A DNA stretch of 23,406 nt from an uncultured Clostridia bacterium (GCA_945937975.1 CAMEUD010000006.1:1-23406); one strand, 5' to 3'; shown: positions 7,471-15,811, counted from the stretch's first letter. The notes: a model not told the origin generated them from the letters alone. Numbers and translations: made by a program.

Positions 7471-8199
7471 TTAATCATTAAGTGCATCCATAAGTTTTCT
7501 TAACTTGTCTTGGAATTCTCTTTCTGTTGTGTTGATATTTACAAGTGTAGCTGACGCATCAACAATTTCACCAGTATATTCATTACCAGTTTCATATTTG
7601 TAAACTTTTGCGGAAAGTTCATTTACTTCATTAGTTAAGTTATTAATAGTTTCATTTAAATCAACTATTTGACCCATTAAATTAGTATTCACTATACGCA
7701 AATCTGCAATTTCATTATTTAATGTTTCTATAGTTTGAAGATATTTTTCAATATCTTCTGTTGAACTTTCAATAATTTCACTTAATGTACCAGTATCAGT
7801 GTCTGTTGATTCTTCCCAAATACCATTATACAACAATTCTTCCTGAGATTTGATGATTGCTCTACCTACATAATCTCGTGTCACATAAATTCTTGTAATA
7901 AAAAATTTATGTTCAGTAAATGTCAAAATTTCTCTGGCCTTTCCCTTGTCAATAAAAAACAAGAGTTGTCCTTGAGATTTATCAATGTTTAACTTATTCT
8001 TATCATAGTCTTTAAATTCAGGTATTCTAATTTCCTTTTTATTAGACTGAAATATTAAAAAATATTCAGCATCACCAGTTAAATCCATTGGACGACTATC
8101 ATCTACACCATCGTTATATAAATTAAATAATCTAAAATTATCAAATTGATTTAATCTTAACGCTACATCACCTTTTTTTAATTTTATAATCTCAGCCAT
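7471..8199 (-). CDS. Probable baseplate/tail protein with coiled coil (BppU-like N-terminus)
   Basis: 242 residues. Residues about 1-125 form a beta-rich domain (KKGDVALRLNQ, RPMDLTGDAEYFLIFQS, GQLLFFIDKGKAREIL, KFFITRIYVTRD) resembling the N-terminal domain of baseplate upper proteins (BppU) in Firmicutes phages. Residues about 135-200 form a coiled coil with regular hydrophobic heptads (YLQTIETLNNEIADLRIVN, LNETINNLTNEVNELSAKV). The upstream gene, 3 bases away, is another structural gene with a coiled coil, so the two are co-transcribed and may assemble together. The exact virion position is inferred. Confidence 0.65.
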   Translation of the reverse strand: MAEIIKLKKGDVALRLNQFDNFRLFNLYNDGVDDSRPMDLTGDAEYFLIFQSNKKEIRIPEFKDYDKNKLNIDKSQGQLLFFIDKGKAREILTFTEHKFFITRIYVTRDYVGRAIIKSQEELLYNGIWEESTDTDTGTLSEIIESSTEDIEKYLQTIETLNNEIADLRIVNTNLMGQIVDLNETINNLTNEVNELSAKVYKYETGNEYTGEIVDASATLVNINTTEREFQDKLRKLMDALND

Positions 8200-8202
8200 A
8201 AT

Positions 8203-10290
8203 TTACTTAATCTCATATATAAATTTAGTATTTGTTGGTGTTTCATCATTTATGACATTATTGTCTAAACAAATAATTTCCATTATATTCTTGTCTTTTA
8301 ATGTAACACCATTCAATTCAATTTTATGTAAATACATCTCATTGTAATTTGCCAATCTAATAATGAGACTTACATCATCCTTAAATTCTATTTGAGATGG
8401 AGAACCATTACCATTCACAATATCAAAGAATATTTTAAATGATTGTCCCTTTTTCCAGTTAACCTGTGTATCGTCAATATATAATACAATGTTTTTATCA
8501 CATCTGTGATCATCAGATTTTGTTAATGTTGAAATATAAACAACTGCAAGGTTACTTCCTTCTTTTAATTGAAGATAACAATTATTATTTTCATTGTTAT
8601 TTATACGATATAAACACAATCTGTGATTATAATCAACTTCATAATCATTATCTGTTTCAGCAATATAATCTTCTTCAGTATAATCAACACTTCCTATATT
8701 GGCATAAACTGGAACTATTGAATAAGATGGTATTGCTGAATTGATTTTCAAATTATTACCCTTTTCTAAAGTGATACCATAACCAGCATTAATATTTGAC
8801 CATGATTCAATATTTAAGTCATTAACTTTTTCATATAAAACATTTAATCTATCAGTTATACCTTTAGCATCGAGAGTGTCTAAATCTGAAAACTTATATT
8901 CTAAATCACTTATTCTACTACTGATTACATCAAATTTATCAACTGAACTGATTAATGTTTCAACTGCGTCAAGTCTTGAACTTATTAATGCGATGGATGA
9001 TTCAATACCATAAAATACATCAACACATTCTGCAAGTTTTGCCATCGCTTGTTGATACAAAACCATAGATTCCGCAGTATTTGGAGAAACATATGTTTCC
9101 GCTCTCACATTCGCATCAGGCATTGTATCAATTTTTAAATCCACTTTAAAAGCAAATGAATTACCATTACCTTCATAAGTTTCTTTATATTTAGGATATC
9201 TTTGTATATAACCCACTTCGTAAATTTCGTTCGTATTATCACCACCAGTTTCTGGAGCCAAAAGGTCTTTAATCTCTTCCAAGAAGATAACACCATATAA
9301 ATTAGTGGCAACCTTTTCTTGAACTAAATCTGTGAAATCATAATATAATAAAATACAATTGAATTCAAAATCATATATTGAGTTTTCATTAGGATTTTGA
9401 TAATCATAATTATCAAAATCAATACAATAACCCAAATCTCCTAAATATGCATTATCATTGTTATTATCATAAATTGCGGCATAACAATTAGTTTTACTGC
9501 CCATTGCTGTTTCATGAAAATATGGATGAACACTATCTAGATGTTTACCTATGATTATATTCTGTTCACCTTCTTTGATCATTGTATCTGTCAAATCACT
9601 TATTGAATAATTACCAAAGTGATAATTATCATCTTGTACCGTTTTGAACATAATATGTGGCGTTGCACCATGAGTTGATGGAATATGTAAATATACTTCA
9701 TTAAATGAATCACCATTCACTTCAACAGTATTAAGTGCATCAATATCACCCACATATTGAACTGTTCTATTTTTTATTTGTTCATAATATTCAGTAGAAC
9801 CACTGTAATTATAATCAAACTTAATACCTTTTACTTTTTGCAACCAATTAAAGAAAATTCTTTCTGCTGGAGTTTTTAATAAATCATTATTATACTCACC
9901 ATCTGGATTCCCACACCCATTTAAAATTGCTGTTTCAAAATTTAAAATATAGTTCTGAAAATGTAACGCAAGAGCTTGGTTCATCGCCTCCGCACTAGTA
10001 TCTGATGTTACGAGATCTATATCATTATTATTCAAAGCATCCAAATAGATACCTTTCATATGTTCTTTAAAATCTGGTGTTGTATCAGAATCAGAACCAT
10101 CAGAATCAAACATATCTGAATCTTGTGGAGGATTACATTTAATATTAGGTAAATTTAAACATGCGAAATGACTAAATTTAAATGAATAGTCATTACTTGT
10201 GAAAACTCTAGTTAAATCTTTACTTGCAGAACTAAATGTATATAATGTACCACCTTGAGTTCTTAATTTATCTAAAATTGGTGTTATCAT
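8203..10290 (-). CDS. Large tail/baseplate structural protein
   Basis: 695 residues. The N-terminal part (about 1-400) is mixed alpha/beta and Asn/Asp/Tyr-rich, with no enzyme motif. Residues about 415-500 are a coiled-coil region (AMAKLAECVDVFYGIESSI, then SRLDAVETLISSV, ISSRISDLEYKFSDL). The C-terminal part (about 505-695) is beta-rich and begins with a NAGYGITLEKGNNLKIN-type strand pattern typical of fibre or tail-needle proteins. A trimeric tail-associated fibre or baseplate protein is the likeliest role. A late octamer lies 31 bases before the ATG, and 7471-8199 follows after 3 bases. Confidence 0.65.
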   Translation of the reverse strand: MITPILDKLRTQGGTLYTFSSASKDLTRVFTSNDYSFKFSHFACLNLPNIKCNPPQDSDMFDSDGSDSDTTPDFKEHMKGIYLDALNNNDIDLVTSDTSAEAMNQALALHFQNYILNFETAILNGCGNPDGEYNNDLLKTPAERIFFNWLQKVKGIKFDYNYSGSTEYYEQIKNRTVQYVGDIDALNTVEVNGDSFNEVYLHIPSTHGATPHIMFKTVQDDNYHFGNYSISDLTDTMIKEGEQNIIIGKHLDSVHPYFHETAMGSKTNCYAAIYDNNNDNAYLGDLGYCIDFDNYDYQNPNENSIYDFEFNCILLYYDFTDLVQEKVATNLYGVIFLEEIKDLLAPETGGDNTNEIYEVGYIQRYPKYKETYEGNGNSFAFKVDLKIDTMPDANVRAETYVSPNTAESMVLYQQAMAKLAECVDVFYGIESSIALISSRLDAVETLISSVDKFDVISSRISDLEYKFSDLDTLDAKGITDRLNVLYEKVNDLNIESWSNINAGYGITLEKGNNLKINSAIPSYSIVPVYANIGSVDYTEEDYIAETDNDYEVDYNHRLCLYRINNNENNNCYLQLKEGSNLAVVYISTLTKSDDHRCDKNIVLYIDDTQVNWKKGQSFKIFFDIVNGNGSPSQIEFKDDVSLIIRLANYNEMYLHKIELNGVTLKDKNIMEIICLDNNVINDETPTNTKFIYEIK

Positions 10291-10321
10291 AAAACTATTA
10301 TAATTAAAATATTATATAATT

Positions 10322-10329
10322 TATTTATG
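10322..10329 (-). promoter_or_regulatory. T4-like late promoter octamer CATAAATA
   Basis: Minus-strand CATAAATA 31 bases before the ATG at 10290, immediately downstream of the dnaK terminator. It would drive the two structural genes 8203-10290 and 7471-8199. Confidence 0.65.
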
Positions 10330-10337
10330 TAAAATAA

Positions 10338-10366
10338 GTTGGGGAGTCATCATATGACTCCCCTAA
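10338..10366 (-). terminator. Hairpin terminator after dnaK
   Basis: A 10-bp perfect stem (GGGGAGTCAT with ATGACTCCCC) around a 3-base loop, 24 bases after the dnaK stop. It is unusually G+C-rich for this genome. The T tract is weak (CTTATTTTA), but position and stem support a terminator. Confidence 0.75.
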
Positions 10367-10389
10367 CTAAATTAAAAGTGTTTATATAG

Positions 10390-12255
10390 TTATTGTTGTG
10401 TGAAAGCATCTTTAAAAGGATTATTTGGTGCTTGTTGGCCATCAGGATTAGATTGACCATACAATGTTACAGCAATTTCTTGCCAAGTCTTTTGTAATGT
10501 CTCCATACACAATTTACATCCATCTACATCCTTTCTTTCATGTGCGTCTTTGAGAGCAACCAAATCATTACCAAGTTTATTCTTTTGTTCTTCTGTAAGT
10601 TTATCTCCCATTTCAGACATCTGTTTTTCTGTTTGGAAAATTGTTGAATCCGCAAGATTTAAAGTTGATATGTTTTCAAATTCCTTCTTATCAGCCTCTG
10701 CATTTTCTTCAGCTTCTTTTTTCATTCTCTCAATTTCATCATCAGTTAAACCAGAATTTGCTTCAATTCTAATATTCTGCTCCTTACCAGTCGCCTTGTC
10801 AATTGCACTTACATCAAGAATACCATTCGCGTCAACATTGAAAGAAACTTCAATTTGAGGAACACCCTTTGGTGCTGGCATAATTCCATCAAGATGGAAA
10901 CGACCTAAAATCTTATTATCCTTTGCCATAGGTCTTTCACCTTGAAGTACAACAATCTCAACAGAAGGTTGGTTATCCATTGCAGTAGAGAATATTTCTG
11001 TTTTCTTTGTAGGAATTGTTGTGTTTGCATCTACCAATTTAGTACATACACCACCAATAGTCTCAATACCAAGTGAAAGAGGAATAACATCAAGAAGAAC
11101 AACATCACCAATAGAATTATCACCAGCAATAATTGCTCCTTGAATTGCTGCACCCATTGCAACCGCTTCATCAGGATTCAGAGATTTATTAGGTGCCTTA
11201 CCAAAGAACTTTTCAACCGCACGTTGAATTGCCGGAATTCTAGTAGAACCACCAACAAGCAGAACTTCATCAATATCATTAACGGTAATTCCAGCCTTCT
11301 TAATTGCAGACTTACAAGGTTCAATAGTTCTATTTACAATACTATCAATCATTTTTTCAAATACCGATCTTGAAAGTGTCTTAACAAAATGTACTGGAAC
11401 ACCATCAATTGCGGTAATATATGGAAGATTGATGTCTGTAGTTGTAGTACTTGACAATTCAATCTTAGCTCGCTCAGCCGCGTCCTTTAATCTTTGCATT
11501 GCCATAGGATCCTTTGATAAATCAAAATTAGAATTGTCTTTCTTGAATTCATCAATCATCCAATTAATTATACACTGGTCAATATCATTACCACCAAGAT
11601 GAGTATCACCTTCGGTTGCAAGAACTTCAAATACACCATCACCAAATTCAAGAATTGTAACATCATGTGTTCCACCACCATAGTCAAAAACACAAATCTT
11701 CATATTCTTGTCAGATTTGTTAATACCAAATGACAATGATGCGGCGGTTGGTTCATTAATAATTCTCAACACATTAAGACCAGCAATAGTTCCCGCATCT
11801 TTAGTAGATTGACGTTGTGTATCATTAAAATATGCTGGGACTGTAATTACTGCATCCTTTACTTCTTCACCAAGATAATCCTCTGCGGTTTTCTTCATCT
11901 TCTGAAGAATTAGTGCAGAAATTTCTTGTGGAGTATACAATTTACCATCAATATCCACACAAGGAACATTTGATGAATTAGGTTTAACAGAATACTGAAC
12001 ATGTTTAATTTCTTCACCAACATTATCAAATGTTTCACCCATAAATCTCTTAATGGAATGGATGGTTTTAGTTGGATTAGTTACCGCCTGTCGTTTTGCG
12101 GCGTCACCAACTTTCTTTTCATCATTTGTGAACCCAACAATTGAAGGGGTCGTTCTTTTACCCTCGGAATTTGTGATTACAACTGGTTCTCCAGACTCGA
12201 AAATTGCAACACAACTATTTGTCGTTCCGAGGTCAATACCAATAACTTTACTCAT
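10390..12255 (-). CDS. dnaK: Phage-encoded Hsp70 chaperone DnaK
   Basis: A full-length 621-residue Hsp70. The ATPase domain shows GIDLGTTNS (6-14), the catalytic Lys69 region SIKRFMGETF, VPAYFNDTQRQ, INEPTAAS, VFDYGGGTHDV (189-199) and DTHLGG (217-222). The linker DVVLLDVIPLSLGIET leads to a complete substrate-binding domain and helical lid. The IKRFMGET, LYTPQEIS and ILQKMKKTAEDYLGEEV stretches match Bacteroidota DnaK, suggesting capture from a host. Differences include GGGTHDV for GGGTFDV, FDY for FDL, and an Asn/Pro/Gln-rich C-terminus ending AFTQQ with no acidic EEV(D/K) tail. It presumably folds virion proteins using host DnaJ and GrpE, neither of which is encoded here. It has a leader with the 16-mer promoter motif. 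Confidence 0.95.
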   Translation of the reverse strand: MSKVIGIDLGTTNSCVAIFESGEPVVITNSEGKRTTPSIVGFTNDEKKVGDAAKRQAVTNPTKTIHSIKRFMGETFDNVGEEIKHVQYSVKPNSSNVPCVDIDGKLYTPQEISALILQKMKKTAEDYLGEEVKDAVITVPAYFNDTQRQSTKDAGTIAGLNVLRIINEPTAASLSFGINKSDKNMKICVFDYGGGTHDVTILEFGDGVFEVLATEGDTHLGGNDIDQCIINWMIDEFKKDNSNFDLSKDPMAMQRLKDAAERAKIELSSTTTTDINLPYITAIDGVPVHFVKTLSRSVFEKMIDSIVNRTIEPCKSAIKKAGITVNDIDEVLLVGGSTRIPAIQRAVEKFFGKAPNKSLNPDEAVAMGAAIQGAIIAGDNSIGDVVLLDVIPLSLGIETIGGVCTKLVDANTTIPTKKTEIFSTAMDNQPSVEIVVLQGERPMAKDNKILGRFHLDGIMPAPKGVPQIEVSFNVDANGILDVSAIDKATGKEQNIRIEANSGLTDDEIERMKKEAEENAEADKKEFENISTLNLADSTIFQTEKQMSEMGDKLTEEQKNKLGNDLVALKDAHERKDVDGCKLCMETLQKTWQEIAVTLYGQSNPDGQQAPNNPFKDAFTQQ

Positions 12256-12296
12256 ATAAACTCTAATTAAATTTTATTTTAATTTTAAAACTATAT

Positions 12297-12312
12297 TAAA
12301 TATAACAAAAAA
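12297..12312 (-). promoter_or_regulatory. Phage promoter-like 16-mer TTTTTTGTTATATTTA, copy 2
   Basis: Exact copy, 41 bases before the dnaK ATG and directly after the stop codon of the homing-endonuclease gene, where a fresh promoter would be needed. Confidence 0.6.
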
Positions 12313-13632
12313 TTATTGTTTTTCTATATATGATTTTAAATCTTCAATTGTATGAAAACATATTTTATCTTTATAAAAATCTAAATCATACTTCAGAAAT
12401 CTTTTAGGAAAGAAATAAATTAATTTGATATTATGTTCTTTACAAAGTTGATATTTTAATTTATCTCTTTTAACAACATTATCAAAATCACTATATATTT
12501 TATAATCTTTTTTATCTGTAAAATGTTGTTCACCTTGACATTCTATCGCGATTTTTAATTTTTCATCATAAAAATCCAATGACATATATTTTTTATAAAT
12601 TAACCACTTGAATTTTTTCTCCCGTTCAAAATTTGAAAAATTATTACTAATTGCAAATTCTAATTTACTACTATTACAAATAGGACAACCAGAACCACAC
12701 AAATGTGAATTTGGTGTCTGTAAAAAATCACCATGAATAGGACAAATGATACGAACTAGTGTATAGTTATTAACATATTTAACTTTGGAATAATCATATT
12801 TATCACCATGTATATTTTTAGATTTTTTAATAAAACTTTTATTATTCAATCTTTTTGTGGATATAGACTTTTCTTTACCACATATAGGACACCCTGACCC
12901 TCGTAAATGAGAATGTGGTGTCTGTAAAAAATAACCATGAATAGGACATTTAATAGATATTTTTACTTCCGTTCCTTTATAGTCTATATTGGAATAGTCA
13001 TATTTACCATTATGTCTTTTTTGAGCCATTTTTATAAATTCATCCTTTCCATATACATATCGCTGATTGCATTTGGCACATCCTCTACCACTTAAATGAG
13101 AATTGGGTTTTTGCCAAAAATCACCATGCGTAGGACAAACTATACAGACTTTAGTATGGTTATTAACATATTTAACTTTAGAATAATCATATTTATCTCC
13201 ATGTATTTTTCTTGCCTTTAATTCAAAAGTTGTTTTATCCATTTTCTTTTTCCCTACACAACTTGGACACTTTGACCCGTTTAAATGATTATAAGGTTCT
13301 ACCCAAAATTCCCCATGTTTAGGACAAATTACACAAACTTTAGTATGTGCGTTTATATATTGTGTTTTTGAATAATCATATCTGTTTCCATGAATTTTAA
13401 TAGCATCATCTATAAATTCTTTTGTTGTCTTTCTGAAATTATTTGCACATAGTGGACAACCTTGACCATTTAAATGTTTTCTTGGTGCTTGCCAAAATTC
13501 CCCATGAATTGGACATATTATACATACTTTAGTGTTGGTATTTATATACTGTGTTTTTGAGTAATCATATTTATTCCCATGTATCTGTTTAGATTCATTT
13601 ATGAATTCAGTTAATGTTTTCCTTTTACTCAT
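12313..13632 (-). CDS. Homing endonuclease with five zinc-finger repeats
   Basis: 439 residues from the ATG at 13632 (MSKRKTLTEF); the upstream in-frame TTG is rejected as start. Five tandem repeats of about 60-70 residues fill about 4-325. Each reads F-I-x-x-A-x-x-I-H-G-x-K-Y-D-Y-S-K, then T-K-V-C-I-I-C-P-x-H-G-x-F, then H-L-x-G-x-G-C-P-x-C. The C-P-x-H-G and C-P-x-C pairs are likely zinc ligands of a treble-clef DNA-binding unit. Repeat 4 is the most diverged. The C-terminal domain (about 330-439) is a PD-(D/E)xK/VSR-type nuclease with LDFYDEKLKIAIECQGEQHF, then KYQLCKEHNIKLIYFFP. It is a selfish, free-standing homing endonuclease between dnaK and late genes. Confidence 0.85.
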   Translation of the reverse strand: MSKRKTLTEFINESKQIHGNKYDYSKTQYINTNTKVCIICPIHGEFWQAPRKHLNGQGCPLCANNFRKTTKEFIDDAIKIHGNRYDYSKTQYINAHTKVCVICPKHGEFWVEPYNHLNGSKCPSCVGKKKMDKTTFELKARKIHGDKYDYSKVKYVNNHTKVCIVCPTHGDFWQKPNSHLSGRGCAKCNQRYVYGKDEFIKMAQKRHNGKYDYSNIDYKGTEVKISIKCPIHGYFLQTPHSHLRGSGCPICGKEKSISTKRLNNKSFIKKSKNIHGDKYDYSKVKYVNNYTLVRIICPIHGDFLQTPNSHLCGSGCPICNSSKLEFAISNNFSNFEREKKFKWLIYKKYMSLDFYDEKLKIAIECQGEQHFTDKKDYKIYSDFDNVVKRDKLKYQLCKEHNIKLIYFFPKRFLKYDLDFYKDKICFHTIEDLKSYIEKQ

Positions 13633-13641
13633 ATTATATAT

Positions 13642-13651
13642 ATATAACAAA
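13642..13651 (-). promoter_or_regulatory. Core of the phage promoter-like motif (TTTGTTATAT)
   Basis: Minus-strand TTTGTTATAT, the 10-base core of the recurring 16-mer, 9 bases before the ATG at 13632. The distal part is replaced by an ATATAT run. Confidence 0.4.
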
Positions 13652-13667
13652 TTACATTATTATATAA

Positions 13668-13698
13668 AAAATGAGATGTGAGTTTCACATCTCATTTT
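13668..13698 (-). terminator. Hairpin terminator of the 15136-13700 unit
   Basis: A 14-bp stem (AAAATGAGATGTGA with its complement) around a 3-base loop, followed by TTTTTT on the minus strand, just after the stop codon at 13700. Confidence 0.85.
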
Positions 13699-13699
13699 A

Positions 13700-14326
13700 T
13701 TATTTTGATGATTCTTCATCAGTTATATCTTTATTTTTCTCCTTTTTAAATTCATCATTTGCTTTATGTGTATATTTGTTTTTCCTACTATCTTTTCTGA
13801 AATCAGCACTTCTTCTTATCAATTCTTCTTCAGGTATCTTATCACCTTTCTTATATTCTTTTGTGTGTTCAGACTTTTTGATATCTTCTGATTTTGTTGT
13901 CTTTACATCTTCATCATCTTTCAAAGTTTTTGATGAGTGTTTTGGAGTACTTGTTGATGTTGAGTGTTTATGTTTAGTAGGATCACTTGTTTTACTTGAA
14001 TCAATTGGAATTATATCAATAATTTTGATAAACTTAAAAGAACGAAAACTTCTCCAATGTTTTTTATCCAAGTCATAATATACCATTTGATGTTCTGGTT
14101 TTGGTGAACCACCTTTTAGTGGAGGAAGATAGCTTGGATGTAATGTGCCTTTCGCCTTTCTTAATGAACCATCTCTTTTTATAAACTTAAACACAATAAT
14201 ATTATGACGGAGTTCTTTTCTCATAGTATCTCTGTCTGCTGAATTTAAAACACCCCTTAATAATTTTTTTACTTTTTTTATACTGTGTTTTTCATTTATG
14301 CAAAAATCATCAAAATTAAGTATCAT
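13700..14326 (-). CDS. SH3-like (DUF2693-type) protein with possible capsid-targeting N-terminus
   Basis: 208 residues. The N-terminus MILNFDDFCINEKHS fits the K-x-F-E-x-F-I-x-E pattern loosely, with a possible cut after INE. Residues about 40-100 resemble the DUF2693/SH3 beta-barrel family of Bacteroidota phages (IIVFKFIKRDGSLRKAKGTL, then VYYDLDKKHWRSFRSFKF). Residues about 110-208 are a highly charged Lys/Ser/Thr/Asp-rich tail without hydrophobic core, probably disordered. Such a basic tail could bind packaged DNA. It is co-transcribed with the FISUMP-domain gene 9 bases upstream and ends at a strong terminator. The DUF assignment is from memory of its pattern. Confidence 0.7.
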   Translation of the reverse strand: MILNFDDFCINEKHSIKKVKKLLRGVLNSADRDTMRKELRHNIIVFKFIKRDGSLRKAKGTLHPSYLPPLKGGSPKPEHQMVYYDLDKKHWRSFRSFKFIKIIDIIPIDSSKTSDPTKHKHSTSTSTPKHSSKTLKDDEDVKTTKSEDIKKSEHTKEYKKGDKIPEEELIRRSADFRKDSRKNKYTHKANDEFKKEKNKDITDEESSK

Positions 14327-14335
14327 AATTCTGTA

Positions 14336-15136
14336 TTATTTTTTATCTTTTACAAGAAACACAAACAAACGATTATGTTTATTAGTAGTGTCTATATTAT
14401 AGTCCACACCCGTTACAGATAAATAATATGCACTTGTTTTAAATCTTGTTTCTTCTGTTTTTGACCATATAGCAATCCTCTGTCCTACATATTTATATGT
14501 GTGGTCGTTGATTTTAAGTATTTTGTCACCAATCATTATATTTTTTTCACCATCTTTCCACCGAACACGTGATTCTTTCCAATTTACTTCTTTTAATTCT
14601 TTACGCGTGGGTAATCTCCATCCAGTTTTGTTGAAATTATAGATTTCATCCCAAGTAAATGTATCATTTCCATCTAAAACCAAATTCTCTGTTGTCCAAT
14701 ATACAGATGTGTGTTCGCCCAAATCAACAAAATCAGGATTAAATTTATCTTCTCTTCTATCTTCTCCAGTATTAGATCTCTTTAATGCGGATCCCCACAT
14801 TCCTTCTGTTACAAAATCTTCAAATTTCTTTACTTGTGATTCAGATGTTCTAAATCCTCTCATAAATTTCTTATAATCAGCATATGGATGCGATACACCG
14901 AACATTCTTTTCACTCTTTCAGCGATAATGTGGGCATCTCTGTTATCATATATATTCATATGTTTCATTCTTGTTCCAGAAACAATTTTTAAATCACCAT
15001 TTCTTTCTATAATATAAATAATATTGTTTTTGTTGTCATCTATTCTTAAACCTCCAGACATCGCACGAGCGAAATAAATCTGTTCATTCTTTTTTGGTTC
15101 CATTGTTCCTGTTCTTGAATTGAATTCAAATTTCAT
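14336..15136 (-). CDS. Two-part protein: unknown N-domain, internal cleavage-like site, GMWGS module, FISUMP/DUF1566-like domain
   Basis: 266 residues from the ATG at 15136; the TTG 12 bases upstream is rejected as start. Residues 1-100 form an unknown alpha/beta domain. Residues 103-111 read KKFEDFVTE, the same peptide that begins other proteins here, followed at 112 by the 20-residue module GMWGSALKRSNTGEDRREDK. Residues about 132-266 show a FISUMP/DUF1566-like domain (FVDLG, VYWTTENL, GWRLPTRKELKEVNW, IAIWSKTEE, AYYLSVTG), probably a C-type-lectin-like fold. A prohead protease cut after VTE would release the lectin-like part. It is expressed from a late octamer 21 bases upstream. Confidence 0.75.
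   Translation of the reverse strand: MKFEFNSRTGTMEPKKNEQIYFARAMSGGLRIDDNKNNIIYIIERNGDLKIVSGTRMKHMNIYDNRDAHIIAERVKRMFGVSHPYADYKKFMRGFRTSESQVKKFEDFVTEGMWGSALKRSNTGEDRREDKFNPDFVDLGEHTSVYWTTENLVLDGNDTFTWDEIYNFNKTGWRLPTRKELKEVNWKESRVRWKDGEKNIMIGDKILKINDHTYKYVGQRIAIWSKTEETRFKTSAYYLSVTGVDYNIDTTNKHNRLFVFLVKDKK
14744..14803 (-). repeat. GMWGS-LKRSNTGE module, copy 2
   Basis: Codons 112-131 encode GMWGSALKRSNTGEDRREDK. Over the region shared with copy 3 (WGSALKRSNTGE-RREDK) the two differ by one residue. Nucleotide similarity is also high (TGGGG-TCCGCATT, AGATCTAATAC), pointing to recent duplication or recombination. Confidence 0.8.
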
Positions 15137-15157
15137 ATTATAAATCAATTATATATT

Positions 15158-15165
15158 TATTTATG
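15158..15165 (-). promoter_or_regulatory. T4-like late promoter octamer CATAAATA
   Basis: Minus-strand CATAAATA, 21 bases before the ATG at 15136 and directly after the terminator of the preceding small ORF. Confidence 0.65.
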
Positions 15166-15169
15166 AAAA

Positions 15170-15197
15170 AAAGAGAGGATTAAACAACCCTCTCTTT
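15170..15197 (-). terminator. Hairpin terminator of the 19-residue ORF
   Basis: AAAGAGAGG pairs with CCTCTCTTT (9 bp) around a 10-base loop, followed by a run of T on the minus strand. It lies 5 bases after the stop at 15203. Confidence 0.8.
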
Positions 15198-15202
15198 TCT
15201 AC

Positions 15203-15262
15203 TTAAAATTTATTTTTTAGTACTTTCTTCAATTTTTCTCTACGAGAACTACACTCGTTCAT
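15203..15262 (-). CDS. Small basic protein, 19 aa, in its own transcription unit
   Basis: A 20-codon ORF encoding MNECSSRREKLKKVLKNKF, 7 Lys/Arg-rich positions with one Cys. It is framed by a late octamer CATAAATA 17 bases before its ATG and by a strong terminator 5 bases after its stop, the same layout as the other late units here. That framing is why it is listed despite its length. It could encode a tiny DNA- or RNA-binding virion peptide. Alternatively, the transcript could be a small non-coding RNA of about 80 bases. No homology is recognised. Confidence 0.45.
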   Translation of the reverse strand: MNECSSRREKLKKVLKNKF

Positions 15263-15279
15263 TATTTCTGATTATAAAA

Positions 15280-15287
15280 TATTTATG
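15280..15287 (-). promoter_or_regulatory. Late promoter octamer CATAAATA overlapping the nrdG stop
   Basis: Minus-strand CATAAATA in which TAA is the nrdG stop codon (ACA-TAA-ATA). It lies 17 bases before the ATG of the 19-residue ORF. The same overlap with a terminal ACA-TAA occurs at 21721-21728. Confidence 0.55.
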
Positions 15288-15807
15288 TAATTTTGTCCAA
15301 AGTTATTATTCTCTGATTTTCACTTCCTCTAAATTTTAAACTGATATTTCTTTTATCTTTCATATATGGTCCATCCACAAGATAATCACACAACTCCAAT
15401 AATTTGTTTATATCATCAGCATATTCATCTTTCTGTTCTTTCAACCATTCTATTGTATGGCCAGACCAAATCCATATATCCTTATTTGGAAATTCTGATT
15501 TATATCTTTCACAAAGAATTATTGCATCTTTGATATTACGTTTTGAAAATGGTTCTCCACCTAAAATTGAAATACCCGAATATATATCTGAATATTCAGA
15601 CATTTCATCAATAATCATTTCAATATGTTTGTCAGAAAAATCCTCAAAGTTTGGATTGTCAAAATCCCAATAATCTTTATTGTGACAACCATCACAATTT
15701 ATATCACATCCTAAAAACCATACGCAAATCCTGACACCATTTCCATTAGCAGAACAAGATTTTCTGTTTCCGAAATGTAAACTATCAATCCTTATTATTT
15801 TACTCAT
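15283..15807 (-). CDS. nrdG: Anaerobic ribonucleotide reductase activating enzyme (radical SAM)
   Basis: 174 residues, normal for phage NrdG. The radical-SAM cluster C34-x3-C38-x2-C41 (GCDINCDGCHN) binds the 4Fe-4S cluster, and the glycine motif GGEPF is at 83-87. A WSGHTIEWL strand and DYLVDGPY follow, as in T4 NrdG. It uses S-adenosylmethionine to form the glycyl radical on NrdD, allowing dNTP synthesis without oxygen, which fits an anaerobic gut-type host. Partner nrdD lies 3.7 kb upstream, separated by six genes. A motif of the gp32/dnaK promoter class lies 27 bases before the ATG, and a TATAAATA lies 4 bases before it. Its first 11 residues are echoed by a fragment at 17244-17294. Confidence 0.93.
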   Translation of the reverse strand: MSKIIRIDSLHFGNRKSCSANGNGVRICVWFLGCDINCDGCHNKDYWDFDNPNFEDFSDKHIEMIIDEMSEYSDIYSGISILGGEPFSKRNIKDAIILCERYKSEFPNKDIWIWSGHTIEWLKEQKDEYADDINKLLELCDYLVDGPYMKDKRNISLKFRGSENQRIITLDKIT

Positions 15808-15811
15808 AAAT

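Noticed and set aside
10550..12259. Plus-strand frames opposite dnaK
   Set aside because: Antisense of a strongly conserved gene; codon patterns are the mirror of DnaK.
12313..13632. The five near-identical protein repeats as a CRISPR or DNA-repeat array
   Set aside because: The repeats are in-frame protein repeats with conserved Cys/His and variable DNA, not short DNA repeats with spacers.
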